A DNA stretch of 64,000 nucleotides. Source: Sphagnum magellanicum (Eukaryota; Streptophyta; Sphagnopsida; Sphagnales; Sphagnaceae). Position 1 is the stretch's first letter. Each line of letters starts with the position of its first letter. Below the pieces are notes generated by a model. It did no database searches, had not been told where the DNA came from, and was given only the letters and a program-made list of their open reading frames with translations. The stretch lies in assembly GCA_021904315.1 (NCBI GenBank), contig CM038910.1, forward strand, positions 21,958,256-22,022,255, in the 5' to 3' direction. Below are positions 1 through 10,200 of this stretch, piece by piece. Position numbers and translations under genes: made by a program.

Positions 1-1260
1 GTGATCTCTAACTACAAAGTATGTCCACGAGATCGAGGGAAACGAAAGCTGAGAATCATCTCAAACAGCCTCGAAGGGACCCTAACCTACAGAGAAGAAT
101 GCAAGATGTGATATTGGCGCGGCTCAATCTGAAGGCTGTGCCAGGAATATTAGCCCAGTCTTCTGATGGAGCTGAACCAACATCACATGCAACAGACCTC
201 ACCAACTTCAAACTGCATTTACTCCGGTGCAGAAGCATGACAGATACTCCTCGAGCACGATCATTCGCCAGTCCAACAGTAAGCGTATTCTTCAAGACAA
301 CTAGCCAGTCAGCAGTTTTGTGTGCCAGCATCGCGAAGAATTGTCTGCCATCCTCACATTGCAGTAAAGCGGTGAACAGAAGCGGTAATGGTTGTAACGA
401 GCAACTGCTACCCTTCAAGTCGCCATTCGTATTCTTCTCATTCCCACTCTCTGCACGCTCATTTCCTGGAGCAAAACTGGAAGTAAACCAGGTTGGCTTA
501 CAGATGTGGAGCATAGCCGACCGTCTACTCCTTGTTTGACAGATGAACTGACCTGCAAGCTACAGACTAAGTCCAACTCTTCCAATGGACTTCAGCAACC
601 CTATGTGACCAGACTGCTGGAGTAGATGTTCAGAGACCGTCACAAGGTGCCAATTACGCGACAAAGCGAACTACCAGAGACAGGACATAAACTCGGACTG
701 TGCGAATATGTTGCGTAATCGACCTGGAGCCCGACTACAGTTCTACAAATTTTACTGACAACGCTTTGCGATGCTAGAACCAGTCGATGCTATGAATATC
801 AGAGCTACTACTTTCGGAAGCAACAAGAGCTCTCATGACCTGGTCCTTCTTTGCGTCTCATCAGGTCAAGAGTGCAACATCTGAGGACTTAGGCACAAAT
901 ATCTCAGCAGGACTAGGCTAGTTGGAAAAGAAAACTGAAACAGAAACTCAGGACTGCAAGCTTGAGACTTAACTACGTACAGACGCGTGCTTGATACACA
1001 GGAAGACGAACCTAGTCTTTGACTCCAACAAAGAAAGCCGCAGAAACGACTTAAGAACAAGTGCGCTATAAATAAGGACGGCAGCCCAGCGCTAAGCCAC
1101 GAAGACCACCTCCCCGTGATGAGCACAGCAGCTCATCACCACCAGTTCGAACCACAGCACCCGCTTTGAATACTTCCCAGTACTGCGATCAGGCTTCGTC
1201 CGCCTGCATTTATCACGGTAGCCTGCTTGCACGATCCTACCTAATTTTCTGCTCCCTGTG
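1..1260. other. GC-richer non-repeat island, no gene recognised
   Basis: This stretch is clearly richer in G and C than the AT-rich DNA that follows and shows none of the homopolymer drift of the repeat regions. Two long frames overlap on opposite strands (21-539 plus, 56-514 minus). Neither shows a domain I recognise, and they shadow each other, so I do not call either a gene. It could be the upstream region, or an earlier exon or intron, of the candidate gene starting near 1261. Confidence 0.4.
1067..1074 (+). promoter_or_regulatory. TATA box candidate
   Basis: TATAAATA lies in a GC-rich context (GCGC just before it, GGACGGCAG just after), which is a good plant TATA setting. A transcript starting about 30 bases downstream would have a leader of roughly 160 bases before the ATG at 1261. 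There is no experimental or comparative support. Confidence 0.35.
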
Positions 1261-1677
1261 ATGTTCTGCCGTTGTACAGAAAATCTCCCGACCAGAAACG
1301 AGGGATTCATTCGTCCTCTTCACAGCAAACCGAAGTGGCATATGAACGGTAATATGAACTTGGTGGAATCGCTAGCAGTGGATTCCTTTACAAACCCTGA
1401 AATGCTGGAGATGAAAAACCTTTTTTCTCCCGGTTGTAAGGGACTGGCAGCTCCTCCTAAACTCCAGACTTCTACGACGTTCCAGAGACCAAACACAAAA
1501 CGTTATGCTCTTGCCAAATCAACGGCAGATCCATACTTACGAATGTCTAGCTGCCATTTGGATTTCAGAGTCATAAATGCATCGGTGTACAATAGGGCCT
1601 CACTGACAATGGATACTTCATCCACAGAGACCAAGCCCGCTAAGGGTACCAAACCAATGGTCATTATTATTTTTTAA
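1261..1677 (+). CDS. possible first exon of an unknown host gene
   Basis: An open frame of 138 residues starts at ATG 1261; a second ATG lies at 1342. The peptide is rich in Ser, Thr, Lys, Asn and Arg and poor in acidic residues in its first hundred positions, as plastid or mitochondrial targeting regions often are. It ends in a Ser/Thr/Pro/Lys linker (STETKPAKGTKP) of the kind that precedes a catalytic domain. The DNA turns abruptly AT-rich straight after codon 135, as at an exon-intron border, so the in-frame stop at 1675 may lie in an intron. A TATA box sits 190 bases upstream. I recognise no family. It could also be a chance frame in GC-rich DNA. Confidence 0.3.
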   Translation: MFCRCTENLPTRNEGFIRPLHSKPKWHMNGNMNLVESLAVDSFTNPEMLEMKNLFSPGCKGLAAPPKLQTSTTFQRPNTKRYALAKSTADPYLRMSSCHLDFRVINASVYNRASLTMDTSSTETKPAKGTKPMVIIIF

Positions 1678-1679
1678 TT

Positions 1680-2300
1680 TTTTCTTGCAAAACTTTATTT
1701 ATCAACACACCAGAGTAGATTCAGAAAATATACAAAAGAATAAGAAACAGGAAAAGGCAGAATTTACAAGACATCAAGTTAGCTCAAACTAGATGTCAAA
1801 ATCTTTTCATGTCAACAATCGACTATCTATATAGGTTGTTTTGGTGATGTGGGTGTGCTTTGAAGGGCTAAAAGTTGGGAAGTAGCTAGGCCTATTGCTA
1901 CTGCTCGATTTAAGATGGAAGATGTTTTCATCCTTTGTAATGTGATTGAATTGTTTTGACAAATAAAAGCAACCAAGACAAAAGAAGAGCACCCTTTGGC
2001 CCTTTCAAGCTCCAAATGACATTGGCATAATCATGTAAAACACATTAGCTTGTTTATGTAAACGTCCAAATATTTCAATTGTTAAAGAGAGGAATTGATT
2101 GGTGGGGTGTCAATTGCAATAGTTATTTTCTTGGCTTGAATCACATCAAAGATAATAAATCCTTGAATTGCGCAAGATTGGGGAATTATATCCGTTCATT
2201 TTAGGTTGGTAATGACAACATCATCTAAGGTGCGAATTCCATCTTTGGTGGGCACAATATTAGGATGAATGCACAATATAATGGCTCAATAATAGTAAAA
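1680..2300. other. AT-rich stretch, nothing recognised
   Basis: The GC content drops sharply at about 1670. Only short overlapping frames without coding character are present. It may be an intron or decayed repeat DNA. Confidence 0.4.
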
Positions 2301-3130
2301 ATTACACTCCTTATAAGTCCATACAAGATTCTTTAAAATGATTCAAATGAACATGGTTATCATTTTTTTAAATGTTAATATTCTAATATGTGAATAATAC
2401 ATGTTCAATCACTTATAAACCTTCCCAAATCTATGTGAAATTTGTATTTAATGTAACTGAAGTCAATTTTTAATTTGAAAGTTCTAAAAGGAAAACCCAC
2501 AAAATCCATATGAATAATGCCCCATGTAAACCTTTCAAAAACATGTGCTTTTGGGACAAAGAAATTGAAAAACAAATAGAAATTGCAACTCATATGGACT
2601 TATGAAAATATGATCAAAATTTAACCATTCAAAAATCCCTAATTATTAAACGATTAATATTTTCAAAAAAATCTCATATGAGTTTATCATCTTGTATTAC
2701 ATTATATATTGAGTCCCAATAACAAATTTGGAATTTGAATCAATATAAAATTTTCCATTTTGTGATGTTCCAATTAGATGACCTATCCATATTTTTTTAT
2801 TTCAAAAGTTCATTATTACTAACAAATGAATTTTTTAATCAATAAATAACCATACAATTTGCTTCATAATGAAGTTAATCTAGATCCAAGTCCCAATTAA
2901 TAAATACAAGGATATATTAATCACCATATGCATTTGATAAAGGGTACCCAAATAAAAAACATTGTTTCGTCACAAAAGTGAACAACCATACCATGCATCT
3001 TCCTATCAATTCATCAACAAGAGGAGTTGAACATGGTTGAAGGAAGCGCATTTAATTATTTTCATCCCATGTGGAAGCCAACATCTTGCACAATGGCAAC
3101 AAATGTGTCATGAACTACATCATGGGTTCC
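2300..3130 (+). repeat. dispersed unknown repeat, copy 1
   Basis: This segment aligns by eye, in the same order and orientation, with about 25400-26180. Shared landmarks include TATGAATAATGCCCCAT-like, AACTCATATGGACTTATG-like and TGAACAACCATACCATGCAT-like blocks, with many substitutions and small indels. No terminal repeats or coding frame could be defined. It is probably part of an old transposon body; the family is unknown. Confidence 0.55.
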
Positions 3131-5240
3131 CATGAGTGCAATGTAAAAAATGGATACCCATAAGATCAATGGGATGTGTGTGCATGCATGGAGGGATACT
3201 GCAATTGAAGGATGTGGTAATCCAAATCATGTTCGAAACAATGTGAAGAAAATTAGGGAAAATAATTAAAAGGTTAAAAAAACTAATTGAGTTAAATCCA
3301 AGCACACATCCTAAGGCCAAAACATGATAAAATTCAAGCACAATGAGCCTTAGATATCCTATCGAAAATCATGTTGGAAAGGGTATGATAGTGTAGATGC
3401 TCCAAGATGGAACTTTGAAATTGAACCATTTGTTACCTGATGAGTTGTTTAAAAGGAAGAAAACATGCACAAATTGGGGGCAATAGAAGATTGCATGTCA
3501 CCTTGAGGTATTGCTATAAAAAAAAGGTGTTTGTTGTCCATTCATGCTAAGGCTTCAAAAAGAAAAGGATGTCAATTGACCATAAACTGAACAACTATGA
3601 TTGAAACTACAAAGGCCCAACTCCTTAAATAAGTTGTTGGGGCAATGGTGGTTGTCAATAAGAACCTCACACCACCAAAAGTTATTAAGAAAGAAGTTTG
3701 TTTACAGGCTAAAGGTCCTTTTAGGCTATCAAAAATTTTTGGACCCAAATAGCACCCAAACACTTGAAAAAAGGAGGAATCAAAGGAAATAAAGGATTTT
3801 ATGAAGGTGGAAAAAGGAGGTGTGCATCGTAAAAAATATGATGGCCGTTGCATGAAATAATGTGTTCAAATTCCCAAGGCTACTTGAACATCACCCATTT
3901 TAAAGAAAAGGTGCACATGCCAAACATCCTATAGTAGGGAATCCTTAATGAATGATGATGTGAATGAAGAAGTGCCCAATGGAAACCCCAAAATTTAAAT
4001 TCCTTATGATAAGCTATTAAATTTAAATGGGGTGTTGAAGTTAGGCGATAGGCCATATTACACATTTTAAAGGTTGAATAGAAAGACTTATCATGCGAAA
4101 TTTGGTTTGGAAGTGCTCATAAGTAGATGATACAATTAAGGGAAGACCTAGGATATGAATGTCATTTGCAATGGATGGAAATCAAATAAAAGGAAACAAC
4201 TAACTATAAAATGTAGATTATAAACTAAATTATGAACCAAAATGTAATCTTTTAAAATAATTTTTTTTTAAAACCATATAATTTAAAATGTAAAGTGGTG
4301 AAAGTTAAGGTGGTGTCGAAAATGTGGGTGTAAGAAAAATGGTGTTAGAACATGAATTGCATGAAAGTATTCCCATGCATGTTCGATAACTAAACTATGG
4401 AAAAGGCATTTATGAGCTAGAGGATCATGTTAAGGAAGAAGCACTAAATATAAACTTGTTGCCAAAACTTAAACTCATAAAAAAAGTTCTTCATAAAATA
4501 GTTTTTCTTGTAGGTTTTCCAAATCACCTACTAGAAAATGCTTAAATCATATTTGCATTTCCTTATGCCCTATCGCCTTGCACAAAGGGACAAAACAAAA
4601 CACCATTGGGGTAACAAAAAGAACAAATGTCAAGTTGCCACATCATAAAAGTCCTATGCCAACTTATCAAATGGAAAACAAAATGTCAATTATACATCAC
4701 ATCGTAAAGCAATAGGGTTTTAAAATATTATTTCCCTTTTTGCCTCTAAATACCTAATCTTATTATTTACCTCTAGCTACCTAATCCTATTTTTTTAATC
4801 TTGATTATAACTAGATTAAATGAATACTAAATTAATATAAAAGTGAACTTTTCTCTCTTTTTTCTTCTTTTTTTTTGTTTTCACCTATTTTGTTTAATTC
4901 TTACATCCACGAACTTCACAAAATTGAAAAGGAAAAACCCTTAATTGGTCATGGAGCTTACAAAACCTTAGACATCGAACAAAATCTAGCAACAACATCA
5001 CAAGCAAAATAATAAAAGGAAAGAGGTGCCTACAAATCCAAATTGATGTCAATATTACACTTCATGTGTCTATGTACCAAGAAACATGCAACTAAATTAA
5101 GTTCACAAGTGAAGTTTAGAAACCTTAAAAGCACCCTATAATGAAAATAATTATATGGGAAGGGTAACCTATTGAAAAAATAAAGCTCCAATGGTGCTAA
5201 GCCCACCTATGAACCCATGCATAAAATGATGAAATCTATC
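3130..5240. other. AT-rich decayed DNA
   Basis: I see no intact gene. Short opposing frames at 3572-3853 (minus) and 3601-3792 (plus) overlap each other. The area around 3640-3850 has a slightly codon-like texture (Lys, Pro and Gly runs broken by stops) and may be a very old coding remnant, but no domain is visible. Confidence 0.35.
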
Positions 5241-5303
5241 CATAATCTAATCAATTAAGGAACGTTGTTTGGTTGTTTTGTTCTATTTTTCATGTTGAAA
5301 TAG

Positions 5304-5327
5304 CCCCCCCCCCCCCCCCCCCCCCCC
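5304..5327 (+). repeat. poly-C tract of 24 bases
   Basis: An uninterrupted run of 24 C lies just upstream of the first copy of the TTGGTATCATTGG motif. The matching place near copy four holds only a short C run (AATGCCCCCAC), so the tract looks like slippage growth of an existing C-rich patch. Confidence 0.9.
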
Positions 5328-8300
5328 ATCATTTCCCCCTAACCCCTTAATGCTTTTGGTACCATTGGAAAGCCATTGATGAGTAAAAGTGTATCAAAGT
5401 GGTTTTCTAATGTTTAGACCTTTCTAATGTTTCCTAAAAATTCTAAGGAAATTTAGGTGCACTTTTGGTATTTGAATTAATGGGAAAACCTTTAATAGTG
5501 AACTTTCTCAGAGGTAATTTTGTATTACTAAGCCAAAGGTGAAGGAGATATTGAATTATGGGTAAGTTTTGTCATTGTAAATTCATTTTAAATTTTAAAT
5601 CATATTTTTCATAATTGGGTTCTATCATGTTCATGCCTAGAATAATAGTCTTATTCACACTTGGGCCAATAACATAGGCTACATATTAATCTATCTTTCA
5701 ATGAAGGTTTGTTTGTTTGTTATATTAAGAAGTCCCAAACTAGTTTTCATGTGCCTCCCTACCCCCAACATTCTTGGTATCATTGGAAAGCCCTTAATGA
5801 TAGGGGTGCACCAAAGTGTTTTGTCATCTTTAGACTTAAATGGTGCAAGAGTTGAGTGATTGCACACTAGAAATTCATAAGTGGTGTTTCATAAGTTAGA
5901 ATAAACTTGCTAGAATACAAATGGGAACAACCTTAAATGTTTAATATAAACTAATGTAATCAATGTAACATACCAATAGAAACCAAGAAAAAAATTGGTG
6001 ATAAAATGTCATCATTCAATATGGAATGTATTTTTGAAATGATGTAGCATCATTGGTCACAATCCATAGAAAATATTTATGGATTCATATGAGATAATTT
6101 ATAAATGCAAAACTATGGCATTTGTTTTCCTAATTTGATCGTGGTCCTTTTGCAATGCTAAAACCAAGGTTTGAACATGTAAATCTTCATACTTAATTTG
6201 ATGGATCCTCATGAAACTATCAATCTACATAATAGTCCATAACCATAGATTGAAACTAAAGAATTGCACAAACATTTTTTTTACAAGGAAATTAATATAG
6301 TATATCCATTTTGTCATATATAAAATTTAGTTATACCAATTTTTTAGTTCATTAAATTATCATTTTTAGATTATACATTTTCATAAGCCTTTTTTTTTAA
6401 TGTACTTCACATGTGCCATCTTTGGTCCAACTTAGTGTGCAACTACCCAATTATTGAATATTGAATAACTTTGTCAAAGACAATTCAAAAAAATCAAAAC
6501 TAAAAATTTTAGGGAAATTTAAGAAAAATCTTGGTATTATTGAGAAATCCTTGATGAATTGTTGGAGGTGATCTTATAATTTTTAGACTTGAGTTGGGCA
6601 AGATATTGAATTTTCAGTAATTTTTGTCACTATAAATTTGTTAAAAATTTAAAATATTTTCTCACAATTAATGGACTTTATCATCACAAGGCCAAAACAT
6701 GTATTTCATGACTAAGACAATCTATGACTATGTCTTAATCTAATATGTAATCATATGTCCTTAATCATATACCTTTAATCATCATTATGATGGCATTGTG
6801 ACCACATTGTGATTACATGACTATAATTACATTACAGTTATGTAACTAGTCTACTTACATAAATAGCCTACCTAAGTACTACCTACTAATTATGATTTAC
6901 CTAGATACGTATTAAGTAGGTACCTATGAATTATTATTGGTACCTATTACCTACTAGGTAGGTTAAGTAGGTTATCAAGTACCTAGCTAAGGTAGCTAGA
7001 CTAAGCTATTTAAATAGGTTTGAAAAAAAAAATTATGATAATATTTTAGAAGGGACACCAATATTGTGTTAAAATTCTACACTAGTTACATCAAACAAGG
7101 ATTATTTTGGGGGTTATTAAACGATGGAATGTTTTTTTCCCCATGTTATTATTAGTTAATTTTTTAATATGCACATATTTTGGCCACCCTATATGTAATT
7201 TTAATTTTTTTCATCCAATTTCAATACCTTATATTCTTTTTTTTTTGTTTTAATAAGCCTAGAGCTCGAAAAAAAATCAAGATTGTTCTTTCTTTGTTGG
7301 CCAATGCAATTTCCAAATTATAGTTTAAACATATGAGATTTTTGGATTATTAAATAATCATGATTGTCAATACAACTTGTAATTTGAAATATAAATATTG
7401 GCTAATGGAATTTCAATCATTAGTTTAATTATTTATACACAAATCAAACAATAAAAACAAAACAAAAAACCTAACTTGATAACAATTCCTATGATCTTAC
7501 AATATAACTTCATGTTTAACACCTCACATGATCACAATAAAGTGTAAACTAATTACTCTTAATCCATTATATATGATGGGCATGGTAGATTGATTATGGT
7601 GCATTTCAATTTGCACATCATATTAATGTTATTGATGATTCCTTATGAAACAATACCACCATTTCATAAACCATATGAAATAGTTCACAAAAATATATGA
7701 ATTTGATAACCGATTATTTAATAAAATAAGCAACAAACCATATCTATATTATTTATGAATGATAGATGGAAACAAAAAATACAATAATTAATTAAAATAT
7801 AATTATCATTTGAGGACAAGGTTAAGACTTCCATTGATAATAAACAAATGCTGTAAGATTTAATAAAAAAAATAGAAAAAAATACCAAAGCCCTTGAGTT
7901 TGAAAAGAACATTTGATGTACATGTCATTAGTATAATCCATGTGAACTATGTTGCATGATCTTCATCATATCTTTCCCTAGCCCCATCACGATCATCTTC
8001 TCCTAAACCAATTTGATGGTTGTTGTTTGTAACAATAACCAAAGCAATTAATTGACTTACTTATTAAACTTATTGAATTTATTAGTAGTAATTTACTTAC
8101 TAACCTACTAATTGAACTTACTAGCAATTAATAATTTTATTTTTTAATACATATCTTATGTGTTTTTTTTCTAATACCAAGGATTAACATATATCCTATA
8201 TTGGTAATATATATTTTTTAGAATAAGTGTAATTATATTACAAAACTAATCAAATTATCATTTTAGCCAGGAATCAATATATTGGACCTTATATTTTTAT

Positions 8301-8380
8301 TTGTGTATTTTGTAAATTCAAAGAAGAATGTCCTCCCCTAAAATAATATGATTAAAAAATTTATTATGTAAAAATATTGT

Positions 8381-8447
8381 GTTGCAATGATTAAGGACTA
8401 AATCCATTAATGCAAAGATGAGAGGTTCAAGTCCTCACACTTGCAAC
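8381..8447 (+). pseudogene. tRNA-like sequence (degenerate tRNA or SINE head)
   Basis: The 67-base segment begins GTTGCAA and ends TTGCAAC, a perfect 7-bp acceptor-like stem. Within it GATT/AATC can form a D-arm-like stem around AAGGACTA. CATT and GATG flank an anticodon-like loop containing TGC, and GAGGTTCAAGTCCTC is a textbook T-arm with a consensus pol III B box (GGTTCAAGTCC). The anticodon arm is one base short and the D arm is weak, so it is unlikely to be a working tRNA. It could be an old pseudogene or the 5' head of a SINE. Confidence 0.4.
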
Positions 8448-9426
8448 TTAGATTTAAGTTCAATAGATTAGGTTGTTAATCTATGTTAGGTTGCTATTAA
8501 CCTAGGTTGCTAACTAAACTAGCTTACATTCTTAGCATATACGTTAAATTTTTAGTTAAAAATACTTTAAGCTTTGATAGGTTAGTAGGCTAAGAAAATA
8601 TTTTTTATATCTCTTTCATGACTGTACTTGCAAAAGATATTTCCTATGTGACATGCTCTATTTGATTGCATAGTCATGTAGTTTTACTGTCCTAAACAAC
8701 TACCAACTTATCATGGATTTAATCATGGATTGAGGATTTTGATGTTGTGCATCGAGGTCTTATTGATGTTTGAAAAAATTGTAAACTCCTATTTACACTT
8801 GGGTTAGCAGCACAAGCCACACTAGTTAGTTTATTATAAAAGTTTGTTTGTTTGTTTTGTAGGTGAAGGTTTCCCAAATCACAATGCCCCCACAACACTT
8901 TTGGTATGCTTGAAAAGCCTCAATTAGCAAGGGTGGACCAAGGTGGTATCGTAATGTTAAGACCTACTATGCATATTTTCATCAAGAATTCAATAAAATG
9001 AGGATTGAAAATTTGAAGCAAATTGGGCTGCTCATGTGGTATTGTTGAAAAGCCCTCAATGAGTAGGATTCTATAAAGGTGCTTTCATGATTTTTAAACC
9101 TAATGTGTGGGATATATTGAATTTAGAGTAATTTTGTCACTGGAAATTAAATTTAAAATTACGACAGTTTTTTCAAAATTGGGCTCTATGTCAGGGTCCT
9201 CTTCACACTTGAAACAGTTATATAGTCCTGATCACACTTGGGCCAAACAACGCAAGGCACAGGTTCATAGGACATGTCTTGGTTCAATTTGAACAGAAAA
9301 CGATTGACTTCCATCCCTCCCCAGTCCCCGGCCTCCCATCTTTCCTTAGGATTCAAAAGCAGAATGACATTGTGAAGGTTTGAAAACAAAAACCATTAAC
9401 TAATTTTTACCCTGGTCCCCCTGATC

Positions 9427-10200
9427 GACATTGTGTTGCATAGTTCCATAGGGGGGGCATGGTTCACCACTGGGCATTTTGCTAGTTGACAAAAGACAGG
9501 GTCAATTGGTCAAAGTCTTTGGGTGGATGTATTGAAGACAACCTTCTCCACTACTTACTGCGTGTGTAGGTATTAAGGACCACATTGAACCAGCACCCAC
9601 CAGCGGACCACAGAGGACGAATGATAAGTGGTCAGGAAACAGTTTTCTGTTGGGTTCCAGTTCCCTAGCTAACCATCATTGCGTTTTTTTTTAACCTACC
9701 TACTAACAACTCACAAGCAACTCACAAGCAGGTTGCTAGTAGGCAGGTAGTTAAAACAGCCCAAGATATGTATAAACTATCTACATACCTAGTAGTTTCC
9801 TATTTTCTTACCTATCTACCCATATGAGAGACTTATTTCCTACAGAAGTGGTTACCAAGGTGAAATCAAATATAAACTCAGTTGAGGTTTATCCACAACT
9901 GAGTAATAACGGGCATCCAGTGGATGGTGCACTGGTGGGTGCTGGTTCACTGCGGCTGGTATTAAGTGTCAAAGCTTCAGAAAATGAACAGAGCAACTCC
10001 TAACGACATTGTGTTGGATAGTAGAATACTAGGCATGATACACAACTGGATGTTTGCTAGTTGACAAAATACGGAGTCTATTTGTCAAAGTCGCTGGGTT
10101 GATCGTCTAGAGACAACCTTCTCCACTAGTTACTGCAGATAGGGGAGTGTCGAAAGCTTCAGGTTTTGAACAGAGCAATTCCTCTTGCCTGCAGAACCAT
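9427..10200 (+). repeat. tandem duplication of a unit of about 190-200 bp, split by a MITE
   Basis: Unit 1 runs from 9427 to the target site at 9577 and resumes at 9967-10014. Unit 2 starts at 10015. Both begin GACATTGTGTTG, share TTTGCTAGTTGACAAAA, a CAACCTTCTCCACTA block, and a GCTTCAG..GAACAGAGCAA end. Removing the inserted element at 9578-9957 restores two adjacent units. The surrounding DNA (about 9290-10430) is richer in GC than its neighbours; its origin is unknown. Confidence 0.65.
9578..9957. mobile_element. Mutator-like MITE, 380 bp, with 9-bp TSD
   Basis: Imperfect inverted ends of about 30 bp share the core TGAACCAGCACCCACCAG (left near 9585, its reverse complement near 9932-9949). 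The element is flanked by a perfect 9-bp direct repeat, GGTATTAAG, at 9569-9577 and 9958-9966. A 9-bp duplication is the signature of Mutator-superfamily insertion. The interior has no coding frame, so the element would have needed a transposase in trans. Its ACCTACC-rich interior (9690-9740) contains short inverted and direct repeats. Confidence 0.75.

Larger units (their letters stand above)
5240..9240 (+). repeat. five degenerate copies of a TTGGTATCATTGGAAAGCC motif
   Basis: A block of about 80 bases built on TTGGTATCATTGGAAAGCC, then a GGGTGCACCAAAG-like part and an ATGTTTAGACCT-like part, occurs near 5353, 5771, 6529, 8898 and 9034, always on the plus strand. Several copies also share flanks: CACTTGGGCC, a GTTTGTTTGTTTG run and GATATTGAATT. 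This suggests an eroded tandem array, or successive parts of one repetitive element, interrupted by unrelated DNA such as 6700-8700. No coding function is apparent. Confidence 0.5.

Noticed and set aside
21-539. Long frames on both strands (21-539 plus, 56-514 minus)
   Set aside because: They overlap almost completely and neither has a recognised domain. In GC-richer DNA, frames of this length arise by chance, so neither is called as a gene.
3572-3853. 93-residue hydrophobic minus frame
   Set aside because: It is rich in Phe, Ser and Ile as expected for the complement of A-rich DNA, and is overlapped by a plus-strand frame.
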